NCBI GenBank assembly: GCA_030015575.1
Contig: JASDDO010000014.1
Span: forward strand, 166,441,911 to 166,505,910
Origin: Agapanthus africanus
Lineage: Eukaryota > Streptophyta > Magnoliopsida > Asparagales > Amaryllidaceae
DNA: 64,000 nt
Direction of reading: 5' to 3'
The notes below the pieces were generated by a model. It had not been told where the DNA came from and did no database searches. It was given only the letters and a program-made list of their open reading frames with translations. Below, one piece after another: positions 22,126 to 33,535 of the stretch. The position numbers and the translations under genes were made by a program. The stretch's first letter is position 1. Every line of letters begins with the position of its first letter.

Positions 22126-22183
22126 ACGACACACGAAGTGTGGAGTGGAAAGAGGAAAAGGTCCTACCGGGCATGCCAGAATT
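22126..22183 (-). mobile_element. Leader stub and primer site of Tat element A
   Basis: 58 bp between two LTRs of one family. It contains ACACGAAGTGTGGAGTGG and a primer site at 22161-22178 (one C-to-T and one G-to-A from B's). Reading minus it follows LTR2 directly, so it is the start of an element A interrupted by B. The expected 5-bp target duplication on this side would be ACGAC (22126-22130); the partner lies off the window. Confidence 0.7.
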
Positions 22184-22743
22184 TGTTCCCCGCCGAAGGA
22201 CGCGACCGGGACGTTGGGACGTCCTGCCTGAACTTCGAGGGCAGATACTATTTGGTGTTATCCGCCCACCTCTTCGAAAATGCCAAGTTGATTTATGGCA
22301 CCATATATCAAAGGTTTAGACGGATGCGGCCGATGTAGTAGACTTCATCAGATTCCCCCTCATTGTGAGGGGTTTTTAATTGCGGGGACGCTCTTCCCTG
22401 CAGGCGCAAGCCTCTGCAGTTAATTACGCTACCGCATCGCGGTAACCACTTTCTCCTTCTCCAGATGGTCACTTCATGTCGTGGGTGTTTGTTTTGTATT
22501 TGGTTGCCCGTGGATTGTATACGGAGACTAATTTATGTGGTCGCCCGTAGGGCGTGGATTAGTCCAAATCCATATCTTCTTAGATTTGGGTTTGGGGTTG
22601 GGTTTAAAGATACGTTAGTCTCATTTGAGACTAAGATCAACTTAAACGTTTGTTAAGGATACGTTAGTCTAATTTTAGACTAAGATCAACTTAACGGGAT
22701 CGTTTAGATCCAAAAAAAGAGCATTTGGGCTCTATTGTTTTGT

Positions 22744-23204
22744 TTAGGGACATTGCGGTCCATTAGTTTAGGGAAATTACGGTCCAAGGTTAAGGACATC
22801 ATAGTCCATGGGTCTAAGGACCCCACAGTCCAAGGTTAAGGGTATCATAATCCATGGGACTAAGGACCCCACAGTCCGAGATTAAGGACATCATAGTCCA
22901 TGGGTCTAAGGACCCCACAGTCCGAGATTAAGGACATCATAGTCCATGGGTTTAAGGACCCCACAGTCCGAGGTGAAGGACATCATAGTCCATGAGTTTA
23001 AGGACCCCACAGTCCAAGGTTAAGGACATCATAGTCCATGGGTTTAAGGACCCCACAATCTAAAGTTAAGGATATCATAGTCCATGGGTTTAAGGACCCC
23101 ACAGTCCGAGGTGAAGGACATCATAGTCCATGAGTTTAAGGACCCCACAGTCCAAGGTTAAGGACATCATAGTCCATGGGTTTAAGGACCCCACAGTCCA
23201 AGAA
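22744..23204. repeat. GGAC-N6-GTCC minisatellite in LTR2
   Basis: About 20 consecutive short stems, alternating GGACATCATAGTCC and GGACCCCACAGTCC in 46-bp units, more uniform than in LTR1. Confidence 0.88.
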
Positions 23205-23534
23205 ATGTTTGGTTGTTGGGACCCGTCACCTCTCTGAAGACGTTGAAGGATTACAACGACATATATCAGAGGAGTGCAGAGATGTACCCTTGAACCAATT
23301 TTGGTTAGGAGATATGTAGTCTAATTGGGACTAAGATCTGAGATTTATGAGCCTATGGGCTCAATTAATCTGAATGCGGGGTTTATGGACAACTTGGACT
23401 CGGCCCACTCAGTTAAATGTTAAACATTTGATAATGCTGAGCATTGATTTGAGTTCTGACAATATTTTTGTCTTTTACTGAATGCTGAGCATTCATCTTA
23501 GCTCTGGGCTTTATTTATAGAACAATTTATGTTC

Positions 23535-23850
23535 TTTTAGCGCACACGTGAAGAGCACGTGGCGCGCTTGGCGCTTTGCGCAAGTCAAAGAGCGCAGAGC
23601 GCTTCTGCTGGGCAGCGCACACGTGAGGAGCACATGGCGCACTTGGCGCTGAGCTCCAGTCCAAGAGCGCAAAGCGTTATCTGTTAAGTGGCGCACACGT
23701 GAGGATCACATGGTGCGCTTGGCGTTGAACGCCAGTCCAAGAGCGCAAAGCACTATCTGTTAAGTGGCGCACACTTGAGGAGCACGTGGTGCGCTTGGCG
23801 CTGAGCGCCGGTCCAAGAGCGCAAAGCGCTAGTTTATGAGCGCAAAGCGC
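23535..23850. repeat. 70-bp GC-rich repeats in LTR2
   Basis: Four units containing CACGTG-5 nt-CACGTG (or CACATG) and AGCGCAAAGCGCT. The frame at 23511-23696 is this repeat and not a gene. Confidence 0.82.
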
Positions 23851-24724
23851 TATTTGATCAGCTTTATGATCTGAGAAATAAATTCTCGTTTATAAGAGAC
23901 TTTGTCTCAAGGTTCTAAGAACAAAGTTCTTATTTTATAGGAGATGTTTCAATCTCTTATTTTGGTGAAAGGCTTTGCCTTTATGGATCTGTGATCCTAA
24001 GAGAATTGAATTATTCTCCCCCTTTCTTTGTAATGAGATGTTCATGATCTCTTTTCGTAAAAGTCCTTAGTTTTATAGATCTATGATCTGTGAGAAGAAT
24101 TATGTTCTTCTTCTTATTTTTTTTATGATGAGATCCTTTGATCTCTTTGTGAAAGACCTTGGTCTTATAGATCTATGATCTTAGAAAAAGAAGTAAATTA
24201 TTCTTTTTATATGAGACGATTTTGTCTTTCTGTTATTTTTACCTTGAAGAAAATCTTCTTCTTCTGAGAGCTTGCTCTTCTTTCTAAGATTTCTCAAAGC
24301 TTATAGGGGGGTTCCTCTATTTGTTTCTCTATATCTTTCTTTATCTCTGAGACTTGAAGTCCTGGGGCCTTTATATATGGAGAGCTGATTTGTTCAATCG
24401 GTTAAGGAGATCTTTTCTCCAATTGATTTGGGGATTTCCCCATCGTTGGATCTTTGATCCAAGGGCTTCTGATTTACAGAAGGCAATTTTCTTGTTTTTA
24501 ACAAGATTGGGAAATCTTTCTCCATACAGAATTTATTCTATAATTTTGGTGATTTTTAATCACCTTCGGATCATTGATCCAACGGTGCTCTGATTTACAG
24601 AGCACAATCTTTTTGTTTGGAAAGATTTTAAGGAATCTCTCCTTAACAGAATCTTATTCTGGTTAATTGATGATTTTTAATCATGTTCGTTGGATCTTTG
24701 ATCCAACGGTGGAGAACATTTAGT

Positions 24725-25015
24725 TCTAGCACTAGCGCACTCGTGCTTTGCACGTGGTGCGCTGCTTAGAGTGCAGCGCACTTAGCGCTAGCACACACGT
24801 GTTTTGCACGTGATGCACTGCTTAGAGTGCAGCGCTCTTAGTGCTAGCGCACGCGTGCTTTGCACGTGGTGCGCTGCTTATAGTGCAGCGCTCTTAGCAC
24901 TAGCGCACACATGCTTTGCACGTGGTGTGCTGCTTAGAGTGCAGTGCTCTTAGCGCTAGCGCACACGTGCTTTGCACGTGGTGCGCTACTTGGGGCGCAG
25001 CGCACTTGGCGCTAC
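24725..25015. repeat. 62-bp GC-rich repeats in LTR2
   Basis: Five units with the core CACGTGCTTTGCACGTGG, a CACGTG pair with 5-bp spacer, flanked by GCGCA and TGCGC. Confidence 0.85.
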
Positions 25016-25081
25016 TATGAAACGTTAATTCATTTCAAAATTTGAAATTTGAACAGAGCTTTACTCTGATTAGGGAAAACA

Positions 25082-26208
25082 GGTGCTTGCCTATTTAAGG
25101 TAGACAACTTAACAACGGTGTTATCAACACGGTAACCGTCTTTGAAAAAGACACAAATCCTGCCGTCCATGTGCAGCGGTTACCGATAACATCAAAACCT
25201 AATTCAGGACTTCAATTTCTTTTCTAATTGTTCTGACTCGGACCGAGTCTCATTATAATCTGACTTGAATATGATTCAAGTACAATCTACAATCTACAAT
25301 ATTACAATTCAACATGAATTCATATATTCAATCTGTTCAAACTATTCAATCTATATTGACTGAACCGAACCATGGATATACCTCCATTTACATGATTCTC
25401 CAGTTACATCCATGATTCTACAGTTACATCCATTTACTGATATCATGTTTTCGACAAGTCATCCAATTATACAATCTATATTACAAGACAATACAAGTTG
25501 CAATACAATTTACAATACAAACAAGACATCGCGGGGTATAAAGGGTAAACTGGTACGGAAGGTGTTAGAAGTGGCACGAGATAGTAACCATAAGACACCT
25601 AACCTGAATTCAGTTGCTGTTGTACCGTGGCATGAACGGTTCCTTGAGTTCCTGATACCTTAGTCTCTGGGGCAAGTGAGACTCCTCTCGTATACACTGG
25701 CATCCTTCTGTACCAAGCTACAAACAACAGCGTTAACACCAAGTACTCATATAATACAACTTTAAAATCTACTCTCTCTCTCTCTGTCTATTCTATTTCT
25801 CCCTTATCTTTGGAACTTACTGAGCGATTTGTTCGCTGAAGACATTCTCTTTCTTTCTTCTTTGAATGTCGCCAGGTGATCTGGACACTCCGGAGATCGA
25901 GCCCACTAGTTAAGACTTGGAACACTTCATTGAAGACCCAGAGCTTTAGTTCATTATACACTTTTATTTCAGTACTTTTTCTTCTCTGTTATGCCATTGT
26001 TTAGGCATTGCTTTCATTCAGTTGTATTTACTTTCCATGCATTGTACAGAAAGAATGTGAATAAATAAAGTTGCTGTTTTATTATATCTTGTCTCTTGTG
26101 CATTTATTTTTATATTGCTTAGATACGCTTAGCGTATTTACTTCATAGTAAATAAGTAGAAGCCTTGTCGCGTCCCCTTCGCCGCATACCGGGAAGCGGG
26201 GCGTGACA
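25082..26208 (+). repeat. Probable 3' part of a gypsy-type LTR (C)
   Basis: Non-coding. The right end GGGAAGCGGGGCGTGACA resembles the LTR ends of the LARD (GGGTCGTGACA) and, inverted, of LTR D at 52587. An inner block (CTTACTGAGCG ... CGCCAGGTGATCTGG) has the style of chromovirus LTRs. It is followed at once by the 31-bp minisatellite, so C seems to have inserted there and to have been hit by A. Its left end is not identified. Confidence 0.5.
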
Positions 26209-26441
26209 CAGACACTCCGTGCCGGGGACACGTCAACCAGCGACACTCCATGCCGGGGAAACGTCAACCACCGACACTCTGTGCCGGGGACACGTCAACC
26301 AGCGACACTCCGTGCCGGGGAAACTTCACATACAGATACTCCGTGCCGGGGAAACGTCAAACAAACACTCCGCCTCGCGGACAAGTCGACCAGCGACACT
26401 CCGTGCCGGGGACACATCGACCAGCGACACTCCATGCTGAG
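26209..26441. repeat. 31-bp minisatellite, left block
   Basis: About 7.5 units of a 31-bp repeat, core CGACACTCCGTGCCGGGG followed by ACACGTCAACCAG. Because 31 is not a multiple of three, all plus frames stay open (26203-26492), which mimics genes. It continues at 37635 on the other side of the LARD insertion. Confidence 0.9.
26437..26441. repeat. Target-site duplication of the LARD (CTGAG)
   Basis: CTGAG directly before the LTR, repeated at 37630-37634 directly after the second LTR. Confidence 0.93.
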
Positions 26442-29400
26442 TGTAATATTTCAAAAAAAATAATATTATTTTTGGGAAATTTTATAATTTAATATTATTT
26501 TATTGAATATTTTAATATTTTAGTATAATTAAATACAGAAAAATTTGGAAAATTATGGAAAATTCTAAAATAGGTTATTTTATGGAATTATGCCATTTTA
26601 AAGTTTTTATGATTAGTTATATGCTAATTTAGTGCAAATCGCGATTAAAAAATCGCTAATCGGTTTTTTAGCTTTTTTGTGCAAAACATGCACATATCTT
26701 TTTCTACACTTGTGCATTTTTCCACCATGTTTCTTTTGGGGTTACTATTCTAGTGAGAAGGATTTTGAGAGGAAAAGAAAAAGAAAAAGAAAAAGGAAAA
26801 GGATTATAATATGGTAGTAGGCATGGGTGAGAGAGAAAAGAGAGGGGCTAGCTTTGACTTAGCCATTTCCCTTCACTTCCTCAACTCACTTCCTCTCTCC
26901 CTCTTCCCCTTCAGCTGCTGCTGCTCCTTCATCTCCCTCCCCTCTTCAAGCCCTAAATCATCTCACAAACATCACCAAAACCCAACCCTCATTTCATTAA
27001 AAGTGTGCACAAGCTCAAGATCTATACAATAGACCAAGAAAGCAAGGATTTTGGCCACCAGGGGAAATTCAAGAAAATTCTTGAGTTGCCAAATGAGGTA
27101 TTTACTGAACCCATAGCTTAGTTTTAATATTACTTATACCCCCATGTTGTGATAGAACCGATATTGTGTGTTTTGTGGATTTGAGGTAAACCTAGCTAGG
27201 GTTTGAGGGAATTTTGTATTGTAATGTGAAATTGAGCTCAGTAGAGGCTGCACAAACACCCTAGTGATGGAATTGAGACCCAACCTGAGACTTGAAACCC
27301 GGAATACGGATTTAGAAACCGATATCGGAAAAATTGTGAAATCTGTGAAGGTTTTATTGAATCTGCTTTCACCCGAGACACCTGAAAATAAAATTGGTTG
27401 GACAGTGATATGTGTAGGCACCCAGAAAGCTAACCCCAGAACCCTAGCCCCTACCTCCTATCCCCGGCAGCAAATTTATCCATTCTGGCCGCAATTTGCT
27501 GCCAGACCATGGTGGATTTGCCTCGTTTTGGTTTTGGTGCCCCCTTATCAGTAGATTAGGCCCCTGGCATGTGTAGATTTGTTTAGTTTGACCTAGGGTG
27601 AAATCTGGATCCTATTTCCTTAGTTGTTGTTTTGGATTCGTGTTTCCGTATTTCATATTTATTTTATTTCTGCAATTGTGTATTGTGTTTTACCTTGACC
27701 ATTTGGCGTTTATACGATAATATCGAGGATTGATTGATGGTTTTGAAGGCGTGCCCATAGGTTCTATCCTATAGGCCCCTTATCGTATCGTTTTAGGTTT
27801 CGTGTGCCATTTAGCTTTGATTTGGTTTTAATACGCATTACGATACTTTGACGTGTAGGTACCTCATGAAAACTTCGGGACGACAAGCAATGCATGTGGT
27901 GACGTCGACAAATGAAGATGCAATGTGAGTATATTATATCTACAGGGGAAGTCGGGTGGATGGCGTATAGCACCCCCGCAGTCCGTAGTTGATATACTAT
28001 ATATTATATTTGATAGTTATAGTGTGTCATGGATATTGTGTTAGGTGTATTATGGATAGCTTAGGGTTAGAAGTAAACTAGTATAGTTCATAGTCGCGAA
28101 CCCTAGAATAGGTTTACACCCATACGTACACCCTAGCATATTCACTATACTTACACTGTGTTGATGATGATATTAGATGACATTGGAGATGAGTCGATGA
28201 TTTTGGGCATTGTGCCGTGAGATCGGTGATGTGATGTGATTTGTACTTGCGATACGACATGTGATCTTAGCGGGCCGTTGGGCATGTGTTTTACCCCCGC
28301 TTCCATACTTATATAGATGGTATTGATTTGTACTAGACTTAGATCTGTACCCCAGATTATGTGATATGATGATAATGATACCTGATATTTGATGAGAGGA
28401 ATGTGATACTGACCCGTACCCAGCTATTGGGATGCCGTACGACGATTTACCGTACGAGCTTTATATTGATGATAGATCCGCACTCATGACTTGAGGATGT
28501 CATATGATATACTGTATCGTACGCGATACTATTGAGGCGGGATCACCGACTATTATATCTATATATCGACTCAGATTTAGGTGGTTTCCATACCCCTCCC
28601 GATTGACTTGATACTTAGATCTGTAGTTTGAACAGTAGATGTTAGACTAGACCCGAGTCAAACCTATTTCAAAACTACGAATCAGGAATATCTTAAGGAC
28701 AAGTAAAGGGATTCTACGTCTATGTCCAAAAGACGTATCTTTCTTAAAAACACCGTAGCCCTTACTTTTAGTAAAAATCCTGATTCTTCTTATTTCAAAT
28801 GGCATAACTGCATGACATATACATATGGGTGTAGATTCTTTACTGTTGCGTTGATTATTCGATTTCCGCATATTCATGCCATTCACATTGCTTTGCATAT
28901 GTTTATTGCTATATTACTATCATGTTGCTAGGGCACCAGCACCATTATCGATGATGCGTATGTTCCACGTACACTTGCTTGCCGGCTCACACACTTCATC
29001 ATCGATAATTACAAGGTCACTACACAGTAGTATTATTGCATCAGGATATGACCTTGTATGTGCATACTATTATTTCCATGTTGCGTGATATACTGTTATA
29101 CTTGCATTTCATTTATATGTCACATATATCATACTTTATGATTATGTACATTGAGATATTCGTTTTCATGATATTTCTGGATTTGGGGACCGTGGATATT
29201 TCAAGGAGAATATGTAATTGTTTTAAAAACCCGGTTCCCTCGCTATGATATTTCAGTGCGTCCACCATGTGTTTTCTCGGTGCTGAGAGCGACATATGAA
29301 CCCGAGTCGAGGAGGGGACGAGGCCGATTACGGGTACATGGTGGACCCGGTATGGTACCCCGGGGCGAGAACGGTTTCGCTGTGTAGTAGACGGTGAGCC

Positions 29401-30535
29401 TGGCAGTGGGAACACTACCTACCGGTGATTGGTTGGACCTGGCGGCTATCCGGAGGATACTGACCAGAGTCGATAGATGGATATGGGCGTACTGCCGGGG
29501 CCAAGGGCCGATTCCGCAGACAGAGCCCGTGAGCTGATCCGAACTGACGGAGCCCGATAGATGAGGATTTACGTGTCGATGCTAGGCACAGGTATCATGA
29601 TGATCTCCATGATTTTGATTATATCCTCATATTTGCATGCATGATGCTTATTGACATTGGGTGACAGGTGGACGGGATCCACATATATACAGACATTGAT
29701 TACATACAGACTTTGACTACATTGATCATACTTCATTTGTATATATAACAGGGCATGAGGGCGCTGTTATATATACCCTTACACCAATATTAGTGGAATG
29801 GGACGCTAATATATGTGTATTGATATCCAGTTGATACTTCATCATGTTTACTTTATGCAGACATACCTTACATTTATGACATGTTATTATCTGAGGCACT
29901 AGCACGAGTACTTGGAACTACCTACATGATTAGATGTTACATTGCCCCATTTTCATGCTTCAGACTTACTCTTGAGGGTTATATTATATACTGATCGTGT
30001 TGACCTAGGATTATGTCTTGCATTCGATTTCTGCTTGTAGATATTTTCTATTCACGAGTTGGCAACTCACCCCCGTTGTGCCACAGTTCTTGCAGGGTTT
30101 TGCCGTACAGGTTCCGTAGCGGCATTTTTGGCACACTGCTTCCATATGGAGGACTTGCTTGGGTAGGTGGGTTCTTTTGTATCAAGATCACCCTTGTTGA
30201 TGTATTATTCTTTTGTATCTAGAAATTCCATCAACCAAAACTTGTATATTGTTTCAGACTCAGACACTATTAATGTATTATTTCGACCTTAGAGTCGCGC
30301 TTAGTAGTATTACGGTTTTCATGATTATTTGAGTTTCCTGTGAGTTTTGATCCTCGCCATTCGGCGTTGTATATCATATTGCTTGCATGGTTGTGAGAAA
30401 GTTGGATTTCTGGGTTTTCTTTATTTACTCCTTATATGGTTTTAGATTTCTGGGCTTGGCTTACTTGGATCAAATGGAGTCCTATAGACTTCATATGGTT
30501 CAAGGGCCAGTCACGTGCTCTTTCGGGTCGTGACA
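26442..30535 (+). repeat. 5' LTR of the LARD
   Basis: Starts TGTAATATTTC, ends GGGTCGTGACA. It is AT-rich at the start, then has a CT-rich, gene-leader-like stretch near 26870-26960 and palindrome-like words GGCCGCAATTTGC near 27488. Open frames such as 26811-27032 and 27264-27554 recur in the second LTR with changes and are not supported as genes. Confidence 0.93.
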
Positions 30536-30539
30536 AAGT

Positions 30540-30551
30540 TGGTATCAGAGC
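30540..30551 (+). other. Primer binding site of the LARD
   Basis: TGGTATCAGAGC, complementary to the 3' end of initiator tRNA-Met, four bases after the LTR. Confidence 0.92.
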
Positions 30552-33522
30552 GCTAGGTTAATCTTGGTTCGAGTCTAAGTTTGACTATGTGGAGTCTAGG
30601 GCGTCTATATATATACGTAACTTAGGCTTGACCTTATGGAATTTAGACTTAGTCGAGGGGGTATTAGACCCGAACTTTCGTCGCGTAGGATGACCTTTGG
30701 TTGATGGAATAGGTGACTAAAGTAGAGTGACGTACCGTGGGTATGTTCCGCGGCATACTTACGATACGCTACTCCGCTTAAGGAACCTTATGATGCATAT
30801 ATTTTCGAGATCAGTGGTTGTCTTCATATCCATGATTATACATCCATTTGAGATGCTCGATTCTATTAGTTCCATGATCATACTTTCATTGATGCTGTTC
30901 CTTCTTATAATCATGTACCCACTCTGGATCTGTTGTTTTCTTTCTTGCCATTGATCTGCTCTCTTCGATACTCAATTGAGGTTCCTGTCGCCATTGTTTG
31001 AGTACAGTTTGGGCTACTGCTAGGGTTACGATCAGGGCGAGCTCGTCTGGTACGAGGGCCGACCGTTGTGTTTTCTGGTGACATAGGAACGTCTCGAGTT
31101 AGTATTGGTGATTGTGACCTCTAGTGGAGGCGAGTGCTTGGTTTTGCACCGGATGATCGGGCCATTGTTAGAGCTGCCAGTTGAGAGAGGACTGTTGATG
31201 TACAGAATACCTCAGAGATTATGATGTCGCCTACCGTGCAGACAGATGGACCGGCTGTTGCTGAGATTCATAGGATGTCGCTTCCGGAGCTTACGAGCTG
31301 AGATCGCCGGAGCTTCTAGGCGGATATGAGACAGATGATAGCTAGTCTACCCGATTTGAGAGATGAAGGTGATTCGTTCGATTTATGCGCCGGAGCAGGC
31401 CCAGCTGAGTTGAAGATTTCCAGTGTGGAGAGTATTACTCAGATCTAGAGCAGACCGATTTAGAGATGACCGCCAATGTATCGCCTTTCCTGTAGGATTG
31501 AGGTGCTGTTCAGCATACAGGCGAAGAAGCCAGTTGTTGCTGCGAACAACGAGATATTGCCCCAGATGTTGGAGCTATTGCGGTACGAGTTGTACTAGGA
31601 GATGATAGAAGGTCGCTAGTCATCGAGGACGAATGACTAGGACATGTGGATTGTTCGCCTACCCCGATGCGAGGTCATCAGATAGAATGATTCCAGCTAG
31701 AGGCGACTTCATGCAGGTTCGTTGAGAGTCGATTGAGACGATCGAATGTCAGGAGCCCATTTTCCAAGTTTAAAGTATTCGAAAAGACATGCAAGCGATT
31801 CTTTGGACCCTCTAGAAAAATGAAACCCTAACTCGACTTAATGACCGTGGAAAGCCTTTGAACCTTAGGGTTTGCGGCAGTTCCGCGGCGCCATTAGTGA
31901 GGCTTGGGTTTGCCCTTCTACGGCTGGACCCCTGATGCTGTGGTATGTACTCGATACTATTAAACTGTACCCAAGATGTTGATCTCTTGGGGGATTATGA
32001 GGGTCTGAATATTCGGTCGGATGATTCGACATCATTCGGATATCATGTGATGGGACACACTGCTTGGGAGACTCCAGATACGAGCATAGCCGTTGGAGCG
32101 CAGTCCATGCAGCCACGATGAGACGAGTCCGAATCAGTCGACATTGAAGCAGAGTGAAGTAAAGGTTCGCTAGAGATTTCGACGTGATGACGTCCCACTT
32201 CGCTGACATCAGAGATGCGATACGCACGCAGAGGCATTGTATATGGATATACCTTCCAGAAGGAGTTGTGACGAGTATGCAGCCGTTCCGGAACAAAAAA
32301 AAATTTAGCTTCAGCAATGGACGATGACTTCCGGGAAATTCGGCAGGAATGAGATTTGAGAGAGACCTCGACAGGACCTTTCTGGAATACGATACGAGAA
32401 GACCTGGACCCAGGAGGGGTCATATTGTGCATACCCAGCAGGCCAGAGTTCGGCATCGTCGACGGGGTAGTTGACCAGGTTCGGATAAAGGACCTTACCC
32501 AGATGCGTTGCGAGTTGATCGAGGACGGACGAGTATTGAGTATTCCTCCGATGGTTGGGACGCGTTCCCGAGGACCTGTTCGGCCAGACATCATCTACAG
32601 AATGATGAAGCTACAGAGTACGCGATTTCGAGTCCGTGCGAGAGACTTTGGATTGACCGTGGCCGAGAACAGTGCAGTGCGTAGATAGCATGGCGTGACG
32701 TCATAGTGGACGACGATAGAGACAAGTGGAACCAGAGGTTCGTACGAGACGCTGACGAGCTGTCATTACTTCCCGTCGAGACTAGAGACCTGATATGCTT
32801 ACAGAGGCGTTGGGATGCGACCAATTTCCGAGAGAATGCGGTGCTGAGGACGCAGATGTCCATTGAGCGAGAAGAGATTATGCAAGAGTACCAGCCTCCG
32901 TACAGTTCGGCATAGGCGAGATCGGAAGAGACCTTGAGCAGGATTCCTTCCAGGACATTGTTGCAATGATTTTTGCACCCAGGATCAGATGTGTGATGTG
33001 CATTCAGAGAGCCGGAGGCCGACGACAGTGACATGCTGCTTTACGAGTGGTCGTGAGGATTGACCGAGAGATGACCAGAGAAGTGCCAGAACGGAATCGT
33101 CCCCGTTAGCACACCTGACAGGGCCGATGAGCCGATTGATTGCGAGATAGGTAATCCGCAGAGAAGATAAGGACCCAGAGACAGAGAACGCCAGACCGTG
33201 AGCAAGAGGCAAGTAGATATCTTGCGCTGCCAGCATTGGATGCACCTTTGGTGTTTTGATTTGTTTTGTGCACGCTGATTTCGCTGTCAGGCACGCCCGT
33301 TGCCCTTGGCAGATGTTTCATGCACACATGTTACACCTAGGTGTTGTTTTGTGCACATGTATGGCACATATATGGATTGTTTTTTCCGTGCGCACCTGAC
33401 GCACGGGGTATTCTTATATACGCCTTAGGATTGATGTTTTCGGAGCCCCGACAATTTGGATTTTTGCTGAAATGTTTTAGTACTAGGGGGTTTAAATTTA
33501 AATTCGGGGACCGAATTTATTT
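30552..33522 (+). other. Internal region of the LARD, no recognised protein
   Basis: Many short frames on both strands (for example 32356-32688, 32706-32915, 31865-32317 minus) but no gag, protease, RT, RNase H or integrase motif. A pair of GC-rich near-palindromes lies near 31843 and 31874-31892 (GCGGCAGTTCCGCGGCGCC), like those in the Athila and copia elements. It may be a heavily decayed gag. Confidence 0.6.
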
Positions 33523-33535
33523 AAGAGGGGAAGAT
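33523..33535 (+). other. Polypurine tract of the LARD
   Basis: AAGAGGGGAAGAT directly before the 3' LTR, on the same strand as the primer site, which fixes the orientation. Confidence 0.88.

Larger units (their letters stand above)
22184..25081 (-). repeat. 5' LTR of element A (LTR2)
   Basis: Begins TGTTCCCCGCCG like LTR1 and follows it closely for about 550 bp, then has its own repeat content: GGAC-N6-GTCC minisatellite (22744-23204), roughly 70-bp GC-rich repeats (23535-23850), a chain of mini-hairpins (23870-24620) and roughly 62-bp GC-rich repeats (24725-25015). The right end is placed at GGGAAAACA (25081) by analogy to the GGAACA end of LTR1; an alternative end is GAACA at 25055. Confidence 0.7.

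Noticed and set aside
26203-26492. Three overlapping plus-strand frames with repeated TPCRG-like words
   Set aside because: They are the 31-bp minisatellite read in all three frames; 31 is not a multiple of three and the repeat lacks stops.
32356-32915. Gag-like genes inside the LARD
   Set aside because: No gag core, zinc knuckle or protease motif could be seen; the frames are short and unconserved in character.
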